A DNA stretch of 64,000 bases from Streptomyces griseoincarnatus (lineage in GTDB: Bacteria > Actinomycetota > Actinomycetes > Streptomycetales > Streptomycetaceae), in assembly GCA_014649575.1 (NCBI GenBank), contig BMTH01000004.1, positions 124,001 through 188,000 of the forward strand, in the 5' to 3' direction. This document shows, piece after piece, positions 7,950 through 15,410 of this stretch. The translations under genes and the position numbers were made by a program. How positions within the stretch are numbered: the stretch's first letter is position 1; the number at the start of each line of letters is the position of its first letter. Below the pieces are notes generated by a model. That model did no database searches, was not told the DNA's origin, and saw only the letters and a program-made list of their open reading frames with translations.

Positions 7950-9314
7950 ATGGGACGCGGCAAGCTTCGGATCCACCTCGGTGCCGCGCCGGGGGTGGGC
8001 AAGACCTACGCGATGCTCGCCGAGGCGCACCGCCGCGTCGAACGGGACACCGACTGCGTCGTCGCCTTCGCCGAGACGCACGGCAGGCCCCGCACCGAGG
8101 CCCTGCTGACCGGCCTGGAGCAGGTCCCGCACCGGCGGCTGGAGCACGGCGGCGTGACCGTGGCCGAGACGGACCTCGACGCCGTCCTCGCCCGCCGCCC
8201 CAGCGTCGTCGCCCTGGTCGGCGAGTTCGCCCACGCCAACGCGCCCGGCTCCCGCAACGCCGAACGCCGGCAGGACGTGGAGGAGCGTGTCCGGGCGACC
8301 TCCGGCATGGAGTCCGCCACACTGCTGGAACGCGCCGGGGACGTCGAGCCGTGGACCTGTGCGGGCCGGGCGAGCCCGGGCCGCCCCGTCGAACGGCCCG
8401 AGGACGCCGATGTCCAGGTGCCCGTCGGCGACCACATGGCGCCGGCGCTGACCGGCCGGGTGCCGCCCGCCGAGGACCGCAGGGTCCTGGCCGCCTTCGC
8501 CGCGCAGGCCGCTGTCGTCCTGGACCGCCGGCGGCTGCGCGCACAGACCGACCGCGCCCTCGCTCTCGCCGAGGGCAACCGCATCCGCACCGCGCTCCTC
8601 GCCGCCGTCAGCCACGACCTGCGCACCCCGCCGGCCGGGATCAAGGCGGCCGTCTCCTCCCTGCGCTCCGAGGACGTCGAATGGTCCCACGAGGACCGCG
8701 CTGAGCTGCTGGAGGGCATCGAGGACGGCGCGGACCGCCTGGACCATCTGGTGGGCAACCTGCTCGACATGTCCCGCCTGCACACCGGTACGGTCACCCC
8801 GCTGATGCGCGGCACCGACCTGGACGAGGTGGTGCCGCGCGCCCTCGGCGGGGTGCTCGAACACACTGTCGTCCTGGACGTCCCCGAAACCCTGCCCGTG
8901 GTCGATGCCGACCCCGGACCGCTGGAGCGGGCGATGGCCAACGTGATCGAGAACGCGGTGAAGTACAGCCCGCCGGGGGAGAGGGTGCCGGTCGCCGCCA
9001 GCGCCTTCGCCGACGGGGTCGAGGTGCGGGTCGTCGACCGCGGCCCCGGCCTGTCCGACGAGGCCAAGGGGCGCATTTTCGCGCCGTTCCAGCGGCACGG
9101 GGACGCGCCGCGCGGCTCCGGCGTCGGCCTGGGCCTGGCCGTCGCCCGCGGCGTCACCGAGGCCATGGGCGGCACCCTGAACGCCGACGACACCCCCGGG
9201 GGCGGCCTCACCATGACCCTCACCCTGCGCGCGGCGGACGCCCGGCCGGAGGACGGCCCGGACGACAGCGGGCGCGGCCTCGTGACCGCCCAGGACGAAA
9301 GGCGAACCTCATGA
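7950..9314 (+). CDS. KdpD-like sensor kinase lacking the membrane core
   Basis: This 454-aa protein is closely similar to the 847-aa KdpD at 30047-32590, but jumps in frame from the first part of the KdpD domain (to about residue 112) straight to the GAF domain. About 400 residues are missing: the rest of the KdpD domain, the USP-like domain and the four membrane helices. Walker A (GAAPGVGKTY) is kept, but Walker B VALVDELAHTN has become VALVGEFAHAN. The kinase core is intact, with His222 in AVSHDLRTP, NVIENAVKYSP and GVGLGLAVA. It should be a soluble kinase, coupled by a 4-nt overlap to its response regulator. Confidence 0.88.
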   Translation: MGRGKLRIHLGAAPGVGKTYAMLAEAHRRVERDTDCVVAFAETHGRPRTEALLTGLEQVPHRRLEHGGVTVAETDLDAVLARRPSVVALVGEFAHANAPGSRNAERRQDVEERVRATSGMESATLLERAGDVEPWTCAGRASPGRPVERPEDADVQVPVGDHMAPALTGRVPPAEDRRVLAAFAAQAAVVLDRRRLRAQTDRALALAEGNRIRTALLAAVSHDLRTPPAGIKAAVSSLRSEDVEWSHEDRAELLEGIEDGADRLDHLVGNLLDMSRLHTGTVTPLMRGTDLDEVVPRALGGVLEHTVVLDVPETLPVVDADPGPLERAMANVIENAVKYSPPGERVPVAASAFADGVEVRVVDRGPGLSDEAKGRIFAPFQRHGDAPRGSGVGLGLAVARGVTEAMGGTLNADDTPGGGLTMTLTLRAADARPEDGPDDSGRGLVTAQDERRTS

Positions 9315-9988
9315 CCCGCGTGCTGGTGGTCGACGACGACCCGGCCATCGTGCGGGCCCTGGTGATCAACCTCAGGGCCCGGCAGTACGAGGTGGACTCC
9401 GCCGACGACGGGGCGGGCGCCCTGCGCGCGGCCGCCGCCCGCCACCCGGACGTGGTGGTCCTCGACCTGGGCCTGCCCGACACGGACGGCGTCGACGTCA
9501 TCCGGCGGCTGCGCGAGTGGAGCCGGGTGCCGATCCTGGTGCTGTCCGCGCGGCACGCCTCGGGCGAGAAGGTCCAGGCGCTGGACGCGGGCGCCGACGA
9601 CTACGTCACCAAGCCCTTCGGCATGGACGAACTGCTCGCCCGGCTGCGGGCCGCCGTACGGCGCGCGGAGCCCGCCGACGGGGGAGACGTGGTCGTGGAG
9701 ACCGAGGCGTTCACCGTCGACCTCGTCGCGAAGAAGGTCCACCGCGACGGACGTGACGTACGGCTCACGCCCACCGAGTGGCATCTGCTGGAGGCGCTGG
9801 TGCGCGCCGGAGGCCGGCTGGTGGGGCAGAGGCAGCTGCTGCGGGAGGTGTGGGGGCCGTCGTACGGGACGGAGACCAACTACCTGCGGGTCTACATGGC
9901 GCAGCTGCGCCGCAAGCTGGAGGCGGACCCGTCGAGGCCGAGACACCTCATCACCGAGCCCGGCATGGGATACCGCTTCGAGAAGTGA
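9311..9988 (+). CDS. KdpE-like response regulator (second copy)
   Basis: A 225-aa OmpR/KdpE-type regulator with phosphoacceptor Asp52 (VVVLDLGLPD), DDYVTKPF, and a C-terminal winged helix ending EPGMGYRFEK. It overlaps the preceding kinase by ATGA, so the pair is translated together. It is very similar to the KdpE at 29350-30033, including the LTPTEWHLLEALV region that leads into the recognition domain. The two may therefore recognise the same operators. Confidence 0.92.
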   Translation: MTRVLVVDDDPAIVRALVINLRARQYEVDSADDGAGALRAAAARHPDVVVLDLGLPDTDGVDVIRRLREWSRVPILVLSARHASGEKVQALDAGADDYVTKPFGMDELLARLRAAVRRAEPADGGDVVVETEAFTVDLVAKKVHRDGRDVRLTPTEWHLLEALVRAGGRLVGQRQLLREVWGPSYGTETNYLRVYMAQLRRKLEADPSRPRHLITEPGMGYRFEK

Positions 9989-10044
9989 CGGCGGGCCGTT
10001 CGGACCGGGGAAGCAGGGGGTACGTAACCGTCAGTGCACCCCGG

Positions 10045-10050
10045 TACGCT
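10045..10050 (+). promoter_or_regulatory. -10 element suggesting a leaderless transcript
   Basis: TACGCT fits the TANNNT -10 pattern, and the ATG of the OB-fold gene begins 7 nt after it, where transcription should start. No ribosome site precedes that ATG, so translation from the 5' end of a leaderless mRNA is likely. Confidence 0.45.
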
Positions 10051-10056
10051 TCAGAT

Positions 10057-10455
10057 ATGAGTGCTGTTCCTCGGTCCGAGAAGCCGGCAGGCCGGTTCCG
10101 CCGCATGCTCGACCGGCTCTCGTCCTCCCAGGAGGACCTGGAGTCGGAGGAGCTGCGCGAGGACGCCGCGACGGCCGGCTGCACACGGATAGGTGACTGC
10201 CAGGACCGCGAGATCGTCACGGTAACTGGTACCTTGCGCACGGTCACGCAGCGGCCGCGCGCGGGAGTGCCGGCTCTGGAGGCCGAGCTGTTCGACGGCT
10301 CCGCCGCGCTGGACGTGGTGTGGCTCGGCAGGCGCTCCATCACGGGGATAGAGCCGGGGCGCAAGCTGATCGCATCGGGCCGGATCGCCATGAGCCGTGG
10401 TCGCCGGGTGCTGTTCAATCCGAAATACGAACTGAGACCCCTCGGACGGGAGTAG
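10057..10455 (+). CDS. OB-fold nucleic-acid-binding domain protein
   Basis: A 132-aa soluble protein. From about residue 40 it carries an OB-fold core, with a start like GCTRIGDCQDREIVTVTGTL and strands leading to FNPKYELRPLG, as in short actinobacterial DNA-binding OB proteins. The first 40 residues are charged and probably flexible. The ATG at 10057 has no ribosome site and sits just after a -10-like TACGCT. The DUF3159 gene starts 3 nt after its stop, so the two are co-transcribed. Confidence 0.85.
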   Translation: MSAVPRSEKPAGRFRRMLDRLSSSQEDLESEELREDAATAGCTRIGDCQDREIVTVTGTLRTVTQRPRAGVPALEAELFDGSAALDVVWLGRRSITGIEPGRKLIASGRIAMSRGRRVLFNPKYELRPLGRE

Positions 10456-10458
10456 CCG

Positions 10459-11232
10459 GTGACGTCGCTCGACAGGCCGACAACCGAAGAGACCTCCGCG
10501 GACACGTCCGCGGACGACGCCCGGGCGGTGACGGAAGCCGCCCTGTTCGAGGCGTTCGGCGGTGTCCGGGGCATGGTCGAGACGGTGCTGCCGGGACTGC
10601 TCTTCGTCAGCATCTACACGGTCAACAAGAACCTGCACATGTCGGCGCTCGCGGCGCTCGGCGTGGCGCTCGTCATGGTCGTGGTCCGGCTGGCCCGCAG
10701 GGACACCGTGAAGCACGCCTTCAGCGGTGTCTTCGGCGTCGGCTTCGGCGTGGTCTTCGCGATGATGACCGGCAACGCCAAGGACTTCTACCTGCCGGGC
10801 ATGCTGTACACCCTGGGCCTGGCCCTGGCGTACATCGTCACGGCGATGGCGGGCGTCCCGCTGATCGGCCTGATGCTGGGCCCGGTGTTCAAGGAGAACC
10901 TCTCCTGGCGCACCAGGAACCCGGGCCGCAAGAAGGCGTACACCAAGGCCAGCTGGGCCTGGGGCCTGATCCTGCTCGCCAAGTGCGCCATCCTCTTCCC
11001 GCTGTACTGGTGGGCGGACACCACCCAGCTCGGCTGGGTGCTGGTGGCGCTGAAGATCCCGCCGTTCCTGCTCGCCGTCTACCTGACCTGGGTGTTCCTG
11101 GCGAAGGCCCCGCCGCCGATCGACGTCTTCGCCGAGATGGAGGCGGAGGAGCGCGCGGAGGAGGAGCGGAAGGCCGCCGCCGAGGAGGAGGGCGAAGGAG
11201 CCCCGGCCGGCCGGCACCGCCGCCAGTCCTGA
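10459..11232 (+). CDS. DUF3159 integral membrane protein
   Basis: A 257-aa protein with a hydrophilic start (to about 30), five or six membrane segments between about 40 and 215 (for example TVLPGLLFVSIYTV and GVGFGVVFAMM), and a charged Glu/Ala-rich cytoplasmic tail. This is the DUF3159 layout of actinobacteria. The GTG start at 10459 is 3 nt after the OB-fold stop. It precedes the convergent TrkA genes, and a shared hairpin separates them. Its transport or structural role is unknown. Confidence 0.85.
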   Translation: MTSLDRPTTEETSADTSADDARAVTEAALFEAFGGVRGMVETVLPGLLFVSIYTVNKNLHMSALAALGVALVMVVVRLARRDTVKHAFSGVFGVGFGVVFAMMTGNAKDFYLPGMLYTLGLALAYIVTAMAGVPLIGLMLGPVFKENLSWRTRNPGRKKAYTKASWAWGLILLAKCAILFPLYWWADTTQLGWVLVALKIPPFLLAVYLTWVFLAKAPPPIDVFAEMEAEERAEEERKAAAEEEGEGAPAGRHRRQS

Positions 11233-11252
11233 GCCTCCCGCATGCGTGAGTG

Positions 11253-11282
11253 AGGGGCGCCCGGATCACTCCGGGCGCCCCT
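11253..11282. terminator. Bidirectional terminator between DUF3159 and trkA genes
   Basis: A 12-bp stem, AGGGGCGCCCGG with CCGGGCGCCCCT, closes a 6-nt loop between two convergent genes, so it can end transcription from both sides. Confidence 0.8.
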
Positions 11283-11309
11283 TCTCCACTCCTGGGGATG
11301 TTCCCGCTC

Positions 11310-11978
11310 CTACGACTCCTTGCGGACCGAGAGCAGGTCCTCCAGCTGCTCCTCACGGGCCTGCGCGGCCACGAAGAGCAGCTCGTCGCCGGCCTCCAGG
11401 GAGTCCTCGCGGGTCGGCGTCAGCACCCGCGTGCCGCGGATGATCGTGACCAGCGAGGTGTCCTGCGGCCACTCCACGTCCCCGACCTGGGTGCCGGCCA
11501 GCGCGGACTCCTCCGGCAGGGTCAGCTCCACCAGGTTGGCGTCGCCGTGGCTGAAGCGCAGCAGCCGGACCAGGTCGCCCACGCTGACCGCCTCCTCCAC
11601 CAGCGCCGACATCAGACGCGGGGTGGAGACGGCGACGTCCACGCCCCACGACTCGTTGAACAGCCACTCGTTCTTCGGGTTGTTCACCCGGGCGACGACG
11701 CGGGGCACGCCGTACTCGGTCTTCGCCAGCAGCGACACGACCAGGTTGACCTTGTCGTCGCCGGTCGCGGCGATGACGACGTTGCAGCGCTGGAGCGCCG
11801 CCTCGTCCAGGGACGTGATCTCGCAGGCGTCGGCGAGCAGCCACTCCGCCTGCGGGACGCGCTCCACCGAGATCGCGGTCGGCGCCTTGTCGATCAGCAG
11901 GACCTCGTGACCGTTCTCCAGCAGCTCGCCCGCGATCGAGCGGCCGACCGCGCCGGCTCCGGCAATGGCGACCCTCAT
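11310..11978 (-). CDS. TrkA-family potassium-uptake regulatory (RCK) protein
   Basis: This 222-aa protein has an N-terminal RCK/TrkA_N Rossmann fold (AIAGAGAVGRS, and VIAATGDDKVN that binds the adenine-nucleotide edge) and a C-terminal TrkA_C domain (about 140-222, with GTQVGDVEWP). Such proteins gate potassium channels or transporters in response to nucleotides, and in some cases c-di-AMP. It is the second gene of a coupled pair (TGATG overlap with 11978-12649). No Trk/Ktr pore subunit is nearby, but a KimA-type permease lies upstream in divergent orientation. Confidence 0.9.
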   Translation of the reverse strand: MRVAIAGAGAVGRSIAGELLENGHEVLLIDKAPTAISVERVPQAEWLLADACEITSLDEAALQRCNVVIAATGDDKVNLVVSLLAKTEYGVPRVVARVNNPKNEWLFNESWGVDVAVSTPRLMSALVEEAVSVGDLVRLLRFSHGDANLVELTLPEESALAGTQVGDVEWPQDTSLVTIIRGTRVLTPTREDSLEAGDELLFVAAQAREEQLEDLLSVRKES

Positions 11979-12649
11979 CAGCGACCGCCCTCCTCTTCAG
12001 GTCCCTTGGCGAAGGCCGCCTCGACCCGGTCGATCTCGTCCGTGCGCATCATCACGTGCACCAGGTCACCCTCCTGCAACACCGTCTGCGAGCTGGGCAG
12101 GATGGCCTCCCCGAGCCGGGTGAGGAACGCGACCCGCACGCCCGTCTCGTCCTGGAGCCGGGAGATACGGTGCCCCACCCACGCCGTGGACGTGTGCACC
12201 TCGGCGAGCTGCACCCCGCCGGTGGGATCGCGCCACAGCGGCTCGGCGCCCGAGGGGAGCAGCCGGCGCAGCATCTGGTCGGACGTCCAGCGGACGGTGG
12301 CGACGGTGGGGATGCCCAGGCGCTGGTAGACCTCCGCGCGCCGGGGGTCGTAGATCCGGGCGGCGACGTTCTCGATGCCGAACATCTCGCGGGCCACGCG
12401 GGCGGCGATGATGTTGGAGTTGTCGCCGCTGGACACGGCGGCGAAGGCGCCGGCGTCCTCGATGCCGGCTTCGCGCAGGGTGTCCTGGTCGAAACCGACG
12501 CCGGTGACCCGGCGGCCGCCGAACGAGGAGCCCAGCCGGCGGAACGCGGTGGGGTCCTGGTCGATCACGGCGATCGTGTGCCCTTGTTCCTCCAGGGCCT
12601 GAGCCAGGGCGGAACCGACCCTGCCGCAGCCCATGATGACGATATGCAT
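11978..12649 (-). CDS. TrkA-family potassium-uptake regulatory (RCK) protein
   Basis: This 223-aa protein begins MHIVIMGCGRVGSA, the glycine-rich dinucleotide loop of TrkA_N. The ligand-contacting VSSGDNSN is near residue 93, and a TrkA_C domain fills about 140-215. It is first in the two-gene operon with the other RCK protein; such CeoB/CeoC-like tandem pairs are common in actinobacteria. Its start faces the KimA-type permease gene, with a 31-aa gene between them. Confidence 0.9.
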   Translation of the reverse strand: MHIVIMGCGRVGSALAQALEEQGHTIAVIDQDPTAFRRLGSSFGGRRVTGVGFDQDTLREAGIEDAGAFAAVSSGDNSNIIAARVAREMFGIENVAARIYDPRRAEVYQRLGIPTVATVRWTSDQMLRRLLPSGAEPLWRDPTGGVQLAEVHTSTAWVGHRISRLQDETGVRVAFLTRLGEAILPSSQTVLQEGDLVHVMMRTDEIDRVEAAFAKGPEEEGGR

Positions 12650-12913
12650 CGCGTTACACCGCGCTTCCTGCAGGCCGTGCGACCTTCATGACCTTCGTGC
12701 TCATGTCTCTCTTTCGGCTCGCCAGGCAACACGTCGCGGCCTGTTGGCGGCCGCCGGGCAACATCATGCCGGGGTCCACCGACCCTGACGCCCCTCGGGG
12801 GCGGTCCTGCCCGCCGTAACCGACGGTACGCGGGGGTCGCCGCGAATCGTCCGCGGCGCGGTGGGGGCTCGGCGCGCAGTTACCCGCGCCCCTTCCCGGG
12901 CGCCTCCACGGCA

Positions 12914-12945
12914 GCGCCCTAAGGGGCGCGGGGAACTGCGCGAGC
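12914..12945. repeat. Streptomyces-type intergenic repeat
   Basis: The core GCGCCCTAAGGGGCGC followed by GGGGAACTGCGCGAG is a unit I recognise from many intergenic sites in Streptomyces. The first part folds into a 6-bp hairpin. It lies between the RCK operon and the 31-aa gene and could serve as that gene's terminator. Confidence 0.7.
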
Positions 12946-13010
12946 GGCCCATGACGACCCGCACCCGAACGCGGCCTGAACCGCCACGGCGGGATACGGG
13001 GCCCCACAAC

Positions 13011-13106
13011 CTAGCGGCGCGTGATGCTGCGCACGCTCGCGATCGCCAGGACGCCGAGGACGACGAGGCCGGCCGCCGCGCCGATCAGTTCTGCGGTCGT
13101 GTGCAT
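13011..13106 (-). CDS. 31-aa single-pass membrane peptide
   Basis: Reading the minus strand from the ATG at 13104-13106 gives a 31-residue peptide starting MHTTAELIGA and ending SVRSITRR. Residues 8-25 are an uninterrupted hydrophobic segment and the tail is basic, so it should sit in the membrane with its C-terminus inside. A clear GGAGG ribosome site 5 nt before the ATG supports translation. It lies between the RCK pair and the KimA-type permease; a role as accessory peptide to potassium transport is only a positional guess. Confidence 0.65.
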   Translation of the reverse strand: MHTTAELIGAAAGLVVLGVLAIASVRSITRR

Positions 13107-13223
13107 GGGACCTCCACGAGACGTGGCGACAACGGCCGGGCATGTGGTCATACAGGCATGGGACTCCCCCGATCTGCCCAATCCGCACCCGGGCGCCCCG
13201 ACTTTTCACCCGGAGGGCAGCGG

Positions 13224-13245
13224 CCGTATGGATGCCGTATGGATC
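13224..13245 (+). promoter_or_regulatory. 11-bp direct repeat upstream of the KimA-type gene
   Basis: CCGTATGGATG (13224-13234) is followed directly by CCGTATGGATC (13235-13245). The 11-bp phase suggests a tandem-binding regulator. A perfect hairpin, GGCGGGTG-CGT-CACCCGCC, follows at 13252-13270, close to the -35 region of the promoter inferred at 13282. Confidence 0.45.
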
Positions 13246-13281
13246 GGGGGTGGCGGGTGCGTCACCCGCCGCCGGACGGCT

Positions 13282-13287
13282 TACGAT
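13282..13287 (+). promoter_or_regulatory. -10 element of a probable leaderless kimA transcript
   Basis: TACGAT matches the TANNNT -10 pattern and ends 8 nt before the GTG at 13296. No Shine-Dalgarno sequence precedes that GTG, so transcription probably starts at or next to the start codon. Confidence 0.45.
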
Positions 13288-13295
13288 CCTCACTT

Positions 13296-15341
13296 GTGTC
13301 CAAACTGACCGACGTGCCCAAACGCATCCTCATCGGGCGCGCACTACGCAGCGACCGGCTGGGCGAGACGCTCCTGCCGAAGCGCGTCGCACTCCCCGTG
13401 TTCGCCTCCGACCCGCTGTCCTCCGTGGCGTACGCGCCCGGCGAGGTGCTGCTGGTCCTGTCCATCGCGGGCCTGTCGGCGTACCACTTCAGCCCCTGGA
13501 TCGCCGTCGCGGTCGTCGTGCTGATGTTCACCGTGGTCGCCTCCTACCGGCAGAACGTGCACGCCTACCCCAGCGGCGGCGGCGACTACGAGGTGGCCAC
13601 CACCAACCTCGGCCCGAAGGCCGGCCTGACCGTCGCGAGCGCCCTGCTCGTCGACTACGTCCTGACCGTCGCCGTGTCGATCTCCTCCGGCATCGAGAAC
13701 CTCGGCTCGGCGATCCCCTTCGTCGTCGAGAACAAGGTGGCCTGCGCGGTCGGCGTGATCGTGCTGCTGACGCTGATGAACCTGCGCGGCGTCCGGGAGT
13801 CGGGGACACTCTTCGCGATCCCCACCTACGTCTTCGTCGCCGGCGTCTTCCTCATGATCGCGTGGGGCGCCTTCCGCGGGGGCGTCCTCGGTGACGACAT
13901 GCGCGCGCCCACCGCCGACTTCGAGATCAAGCCCGAGCACCCCGGCCTGGCCGGCTTCGCCCTCCTCTTCCTGCTGCTGCGCGCCTTCTCCTCCGGCTGC
14001 GCCGCGCTCACCGGCGTCGAGGCGATCTCCAACGGCGTCCCCGGCTTCCGCAAGCCCAAGTCGCGCAACGCGGCGACCACCCTCGCCCTGATGGGCCTGC
14101 TCGCCGTCACCATGTTCTGCGGCATCATCGCGCTGGCCGGCGCCACCGACGTACGGATGGCGGAGAATCCGGCGAAGGACCTCGTCCACAACGGCGTGCC
14201 GCTCGGCCCGGACTACGTCCAGGACCCGGTCATCTCCCAGGTCGCCGAGGCCGTCTTCGGGCACGGCAGCTTGCTGTTCGTCGTCCTCGCCGCCGCGACC
14301 GCGCTCGTGCTGTTCCTCGCCGCGAACACCGCCTACAACGGCTTCCCGCTGCTCGGGTCGATCCTCGCCCAGGACCGCTACCTGCCCCGTCAGCTCCACA
14401 CCCGCGGCGACCGCCTCGCCTTCTCCAACGGCATCGTCCTGCTCGCGGGCGCCGCCGCGCTGCTGGTGTCGATCTACGGCGCCGACTCGACCCGGCTGAT
14501 CCAGCTCTACATCGTCGGCGTGTTCGTGTCCTTCACGCTCAGCCAGACCGGCATGGTCCGGCACTGGAACCGGCTGCTCGGCACGGAGAAGGACCCGGCC
14601 GAGCGCCGCCGCATGGTCCGCTCCCGGGCCATCAACGCCTTCGGCGCCTTCTTCACCGGCCTGGTGCTGGTCGTCGTGCTGCTCACCAAGTTCACCCACG
14701 GCGCCTGGGTCGCGCTGCTCGGCATGTGCATCTTCTACGCGACCATGACGGCGATCCGCCGCCACTACGACCGGGTCGCCGACGAGATCGCCGCGCCGGA
14801 CACCCCGAGCGAGGACACCGTGCGGCCGTCCCGCGTCCACTCCGTCGTCCTGGTCTCCAAGGTGCACCGCCCCGCGCTGCGCGCCCTCGCCTACGCCAAG
14901 CTGCTGCGCTCCGACACCCTGGAGGCGCTCACCGTCAACGTGGACGCGGAGGAGACCAGGGCGCTGCGCGAGGAGTGGGAGCGGCGCGGCATCGACGTAC
15001 CCCTGAAGGTGCTCGACTCCCCGTACCGGGAGGTCACCCGTCCGGTGATCGAGTACGTCAAGAGCCTGCGCGCGCAGTCGCCGCGGGACGTGGTGTCCGT
15101 GATCATCCCGGAGTACGTGGTCGGCCACTGGTACGAGCACTTCCTCCACAACCAGAGCGCGCTGCGGCTCAAGGGCCGGCTGCTGTTCACGCCGGGCGTG
15201 ATGGTCACCTCGGTGCCCTACCAGCTGGAGTCCTCCGAGGCGGCGAAACTGCGCGCCCGTAAGCGGCAGGACTGGGCAGCGCCCGGCTCGGCGCGCAGGG
15301 GACCCGCGGAGCGGGCGAAGGACACCTCGCCGCGCACGTAG
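13296..15341 (+). CDS. KimA-type potassium permease (APC superfamily)
   Basis: This 681-aa protein has about 12 membrane helices (about 45-470) and a soluble C-terminal domain. It shares the landmarks of Bacillus KimA (YdaO): SSVAYAPGE after helix 1, SYRQNVHAYPSGGG, LLVDYVLTVAVSISSG, FSSGCAALTGVEAISN, FTLSQTGM, and FLHNQSALRL near the C-terminus. KimA takes up potassium by proton symport and is inhibited by c-di-AMP; family membership is clear, but this protein's substrate is inferred. The GTG at 13296 was chosen because a -10 element sits just upstream and the family begins here. Confidence 0.85.
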   Translation: MSKLTDVPKRILIGRALRSDRLGETLLPKRVALPVFASDPLSSVAYAPGEVLLVLSIAGLSAYHFSPWIAVAVVVLMFTVVASYRQNVHAYPSGGGDYEVATTNLGPKAGLTVASALLVDYVLTVAVSISSGIENLGSAIPFVVENKVACAVGVIVLLTLMNLRGVRESGTLFAIPTYVFVAGVFLMIAWGAFRGGVLGDDMRAPTADFEIKPEHPGLAGFALLFLLLRAFSSGCAALTGVEAISNGVPGFRKPKSRNAATTLALMGLLAVTMFCGIIALAGATDVRMAENPAKDLVHNGVPLGPDYVQDPVISQVAEAVFGHGSLLFVVLAAATALVLFLAANTAYNGFPLLGSILAQDRYLPRQLHTRGDRLAFSNGIVLLAGAAALLVSIYGADSTRLIQLYIVGVFVSFTLSQTGMVRHWNRLLGTEKDPAERRRMVRSRAINAFGAFFTGLVLVVVLLTKFTHGAWVALLGMCIFYATMTAIRRHYDRVADEIAAPDTPSEDTVRPSRVHSVVLVSKVHRPALRALAYAKLLRSDTLEALTVNVDAEETRALREEWERRGIDVPLKVLDSPYREVTRPVIEYVKSLRAQSPRDVVSVIIPEYVVGHWYEHFLHNQSALRLKGRLLFTPGVMVTSVPYQLESSEAAKLRARKRQDWAAPGSARRGPAERAKDTSPRT

Positions 15342-15410
15342 ACTGGTGGGCTGTTGTCCCGGGCCGCCAGGCCCGCCCGCCCGTACCCGATGTTGTGGAG
15401 TCACCCCGCC

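Noticed and set aside
13296..15341. General amino-acid permease annotation
   Set aside because: The sequence landmarks and the soluble C-terminal domain are those of KimA potassium transporters rather than ordinary amino-acid permeases.
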